DNA of 64,000 nucleotides from Algoriphagus chordae (GTDB lineage Bacteria > Bacteroidota > Bacteroidia > Cytophagales > Cyclobacteriaceae): positions 310,001 to 374,000 of the forward strand of contig NZ_QKZT01000001.1 of the NCBI RefSeq assembly GCF_003254055.1. The letters are read 5' to 3'. The notes below the pieces were generated by a model. It worked only from the letters and a program-made list of their open reading frames with translations. It was not told where the DNA came from and did no database searches. The position numbers were made by a program, and so were the translations under genes. Below, piece after piece: positions 63,871-64,000 of the stretch (position 1 is its first letter; each line of letters begins with the position of its first letter).

Positions 63871-64000
63871 TCAACGGATTGAAATCCGTCATACAGTATT
63901 GACCGTGCCTACGGCTCTGGTTTGATTTAAATATTTAACTTAAAGATTTATTATTAAGCTTTTGATCGAGTCCGCATGGCATTTTACTTAAGCTGAGGCT
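63871..64000 (+). repeat. palindrome-containing interspersed repeat, copy B (may continue past the window)
   Basis: A second copy 170 bases downstream of the first, with the same first palindrome (63874-63889) and the same ending AAGCTGAGGCT. It differs by a few substitutions and small deletions; its second palindrome is damaged (GTGCC-TAC-GGCTC). The first palindrome is unchanged between copies, suggesting it is the functional part. Confidence 0.85.

Larger units (their letters stand above)
63384..64000. other. right-edge spacer without a recognised gene
   Basis: No convincing coding region was found. One 72-codon reading frame on the plus strand (63579-63797) runs across repeat DNA and resembles no protein family. 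The second half is occupied by two copies of a palindrome-containing repeat, and a lone short palindrome, GAGCC-TAA-GGCTC, stands at 63662-63674. Confidence 0.6.

Noticed and set aside
63661..64000. Possible CRISPR array in the right-edge repeats
   Set aside because: Only two long copies with internal palindromes and a 38-base gap; no short regular repeats, no unique spacers of uniform size and no cas genes.

Overview
The window looks like a chromosomal segment of a Bacteroidota member, most likely order Cytophagales and plausibly family Cyclobacteriaceae (Algoriphagus-like). The order-level placement is inferred from several signs: two secreted proteins with the gliding-motility-type (type B) C-terminal sorting domain of the type IX secretion system, each paired with a PorP/SprF-family protein; exact or near matches to the Bacteroidota promoter box TAnnTTTG just upstream of several starts; and large beta-propeller sensor kinases. 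No rRNA, tRNA, insertion sequence, prophage or CRISPR array was recognised.

Layout. 1-121 holds the tail of an unidentified gene. 242-2458 encodes an MscS-type channel, an ECF sigma factor and a small membrane protein. 2505-9337 is a seven-gene exporter operon (TetR regulator, TolC-like channel, HlyD-like lipoprotein, two ATPases corresponding to the two halves of YbhF, two ABC-2 permeases) with a candidate promoter/operator. 9574-20267 carries two tandem, related pairs of a type B T9SS cargo protein and a PorP/SprF protein on the minus strand; one cargo protein is 2076 residues. 20499-29378 is mixed housekeeping: lysA, an RprXY-like two-component pair, an enolase-superfamily dipeptide epimerase, an M14 carboxypeptidase lipoprotein, a SIMPL protein, RlmF and OsmC.

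29461-42219 is a minus-strand polysaccharide assembly and export locus: SLBB export protein, Wzz-like protein, Wzx-like flippase, GT2, Wzy-like polymerase, methyltransferase and three GT4-type glycosyltransferases. A YhcG-type PDDEXK nuclease gene sits inside it. No initiating sugar-phosphate transferase or sugar-nucleotide gene is in the window.

42339-63383 is the most unusual part. It is a run of minus-strand signalling genes with six histidine kinases that share an almost identical catalytic module (motifs [12 protein letters not shown] and HGKRAD-IVK-ML-HSR) on very different sensor parts: three periplasmic two-component-regulator propellers, one 7TMR-DISM receptor, one short membrane kinase and one soluble kinase. 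None carries a receiver or DNA-binding domain. The only receivers nearby are a stand-alone REC protein and a REC-adenylate cyclase, tightly linked to three of the kinases, followed with no gap by a radical SAM/SPASM gene. At the far end the 7TMR-DISM kinase overlaps a small seven-helix protein resembling Pyr4/PaxB-type membrane terpene cyclases, preceded by an MpaB/rubber-oxygenase-family protein and followed by an EthD-family protein. My reading is a many-sensor, cAMP-output signalling array next to a possible isoprenoid-modifying module; both are inferences. The right edge (63384-64000) has no convincing gene but holds two copies of a palindrome-containing repeat.
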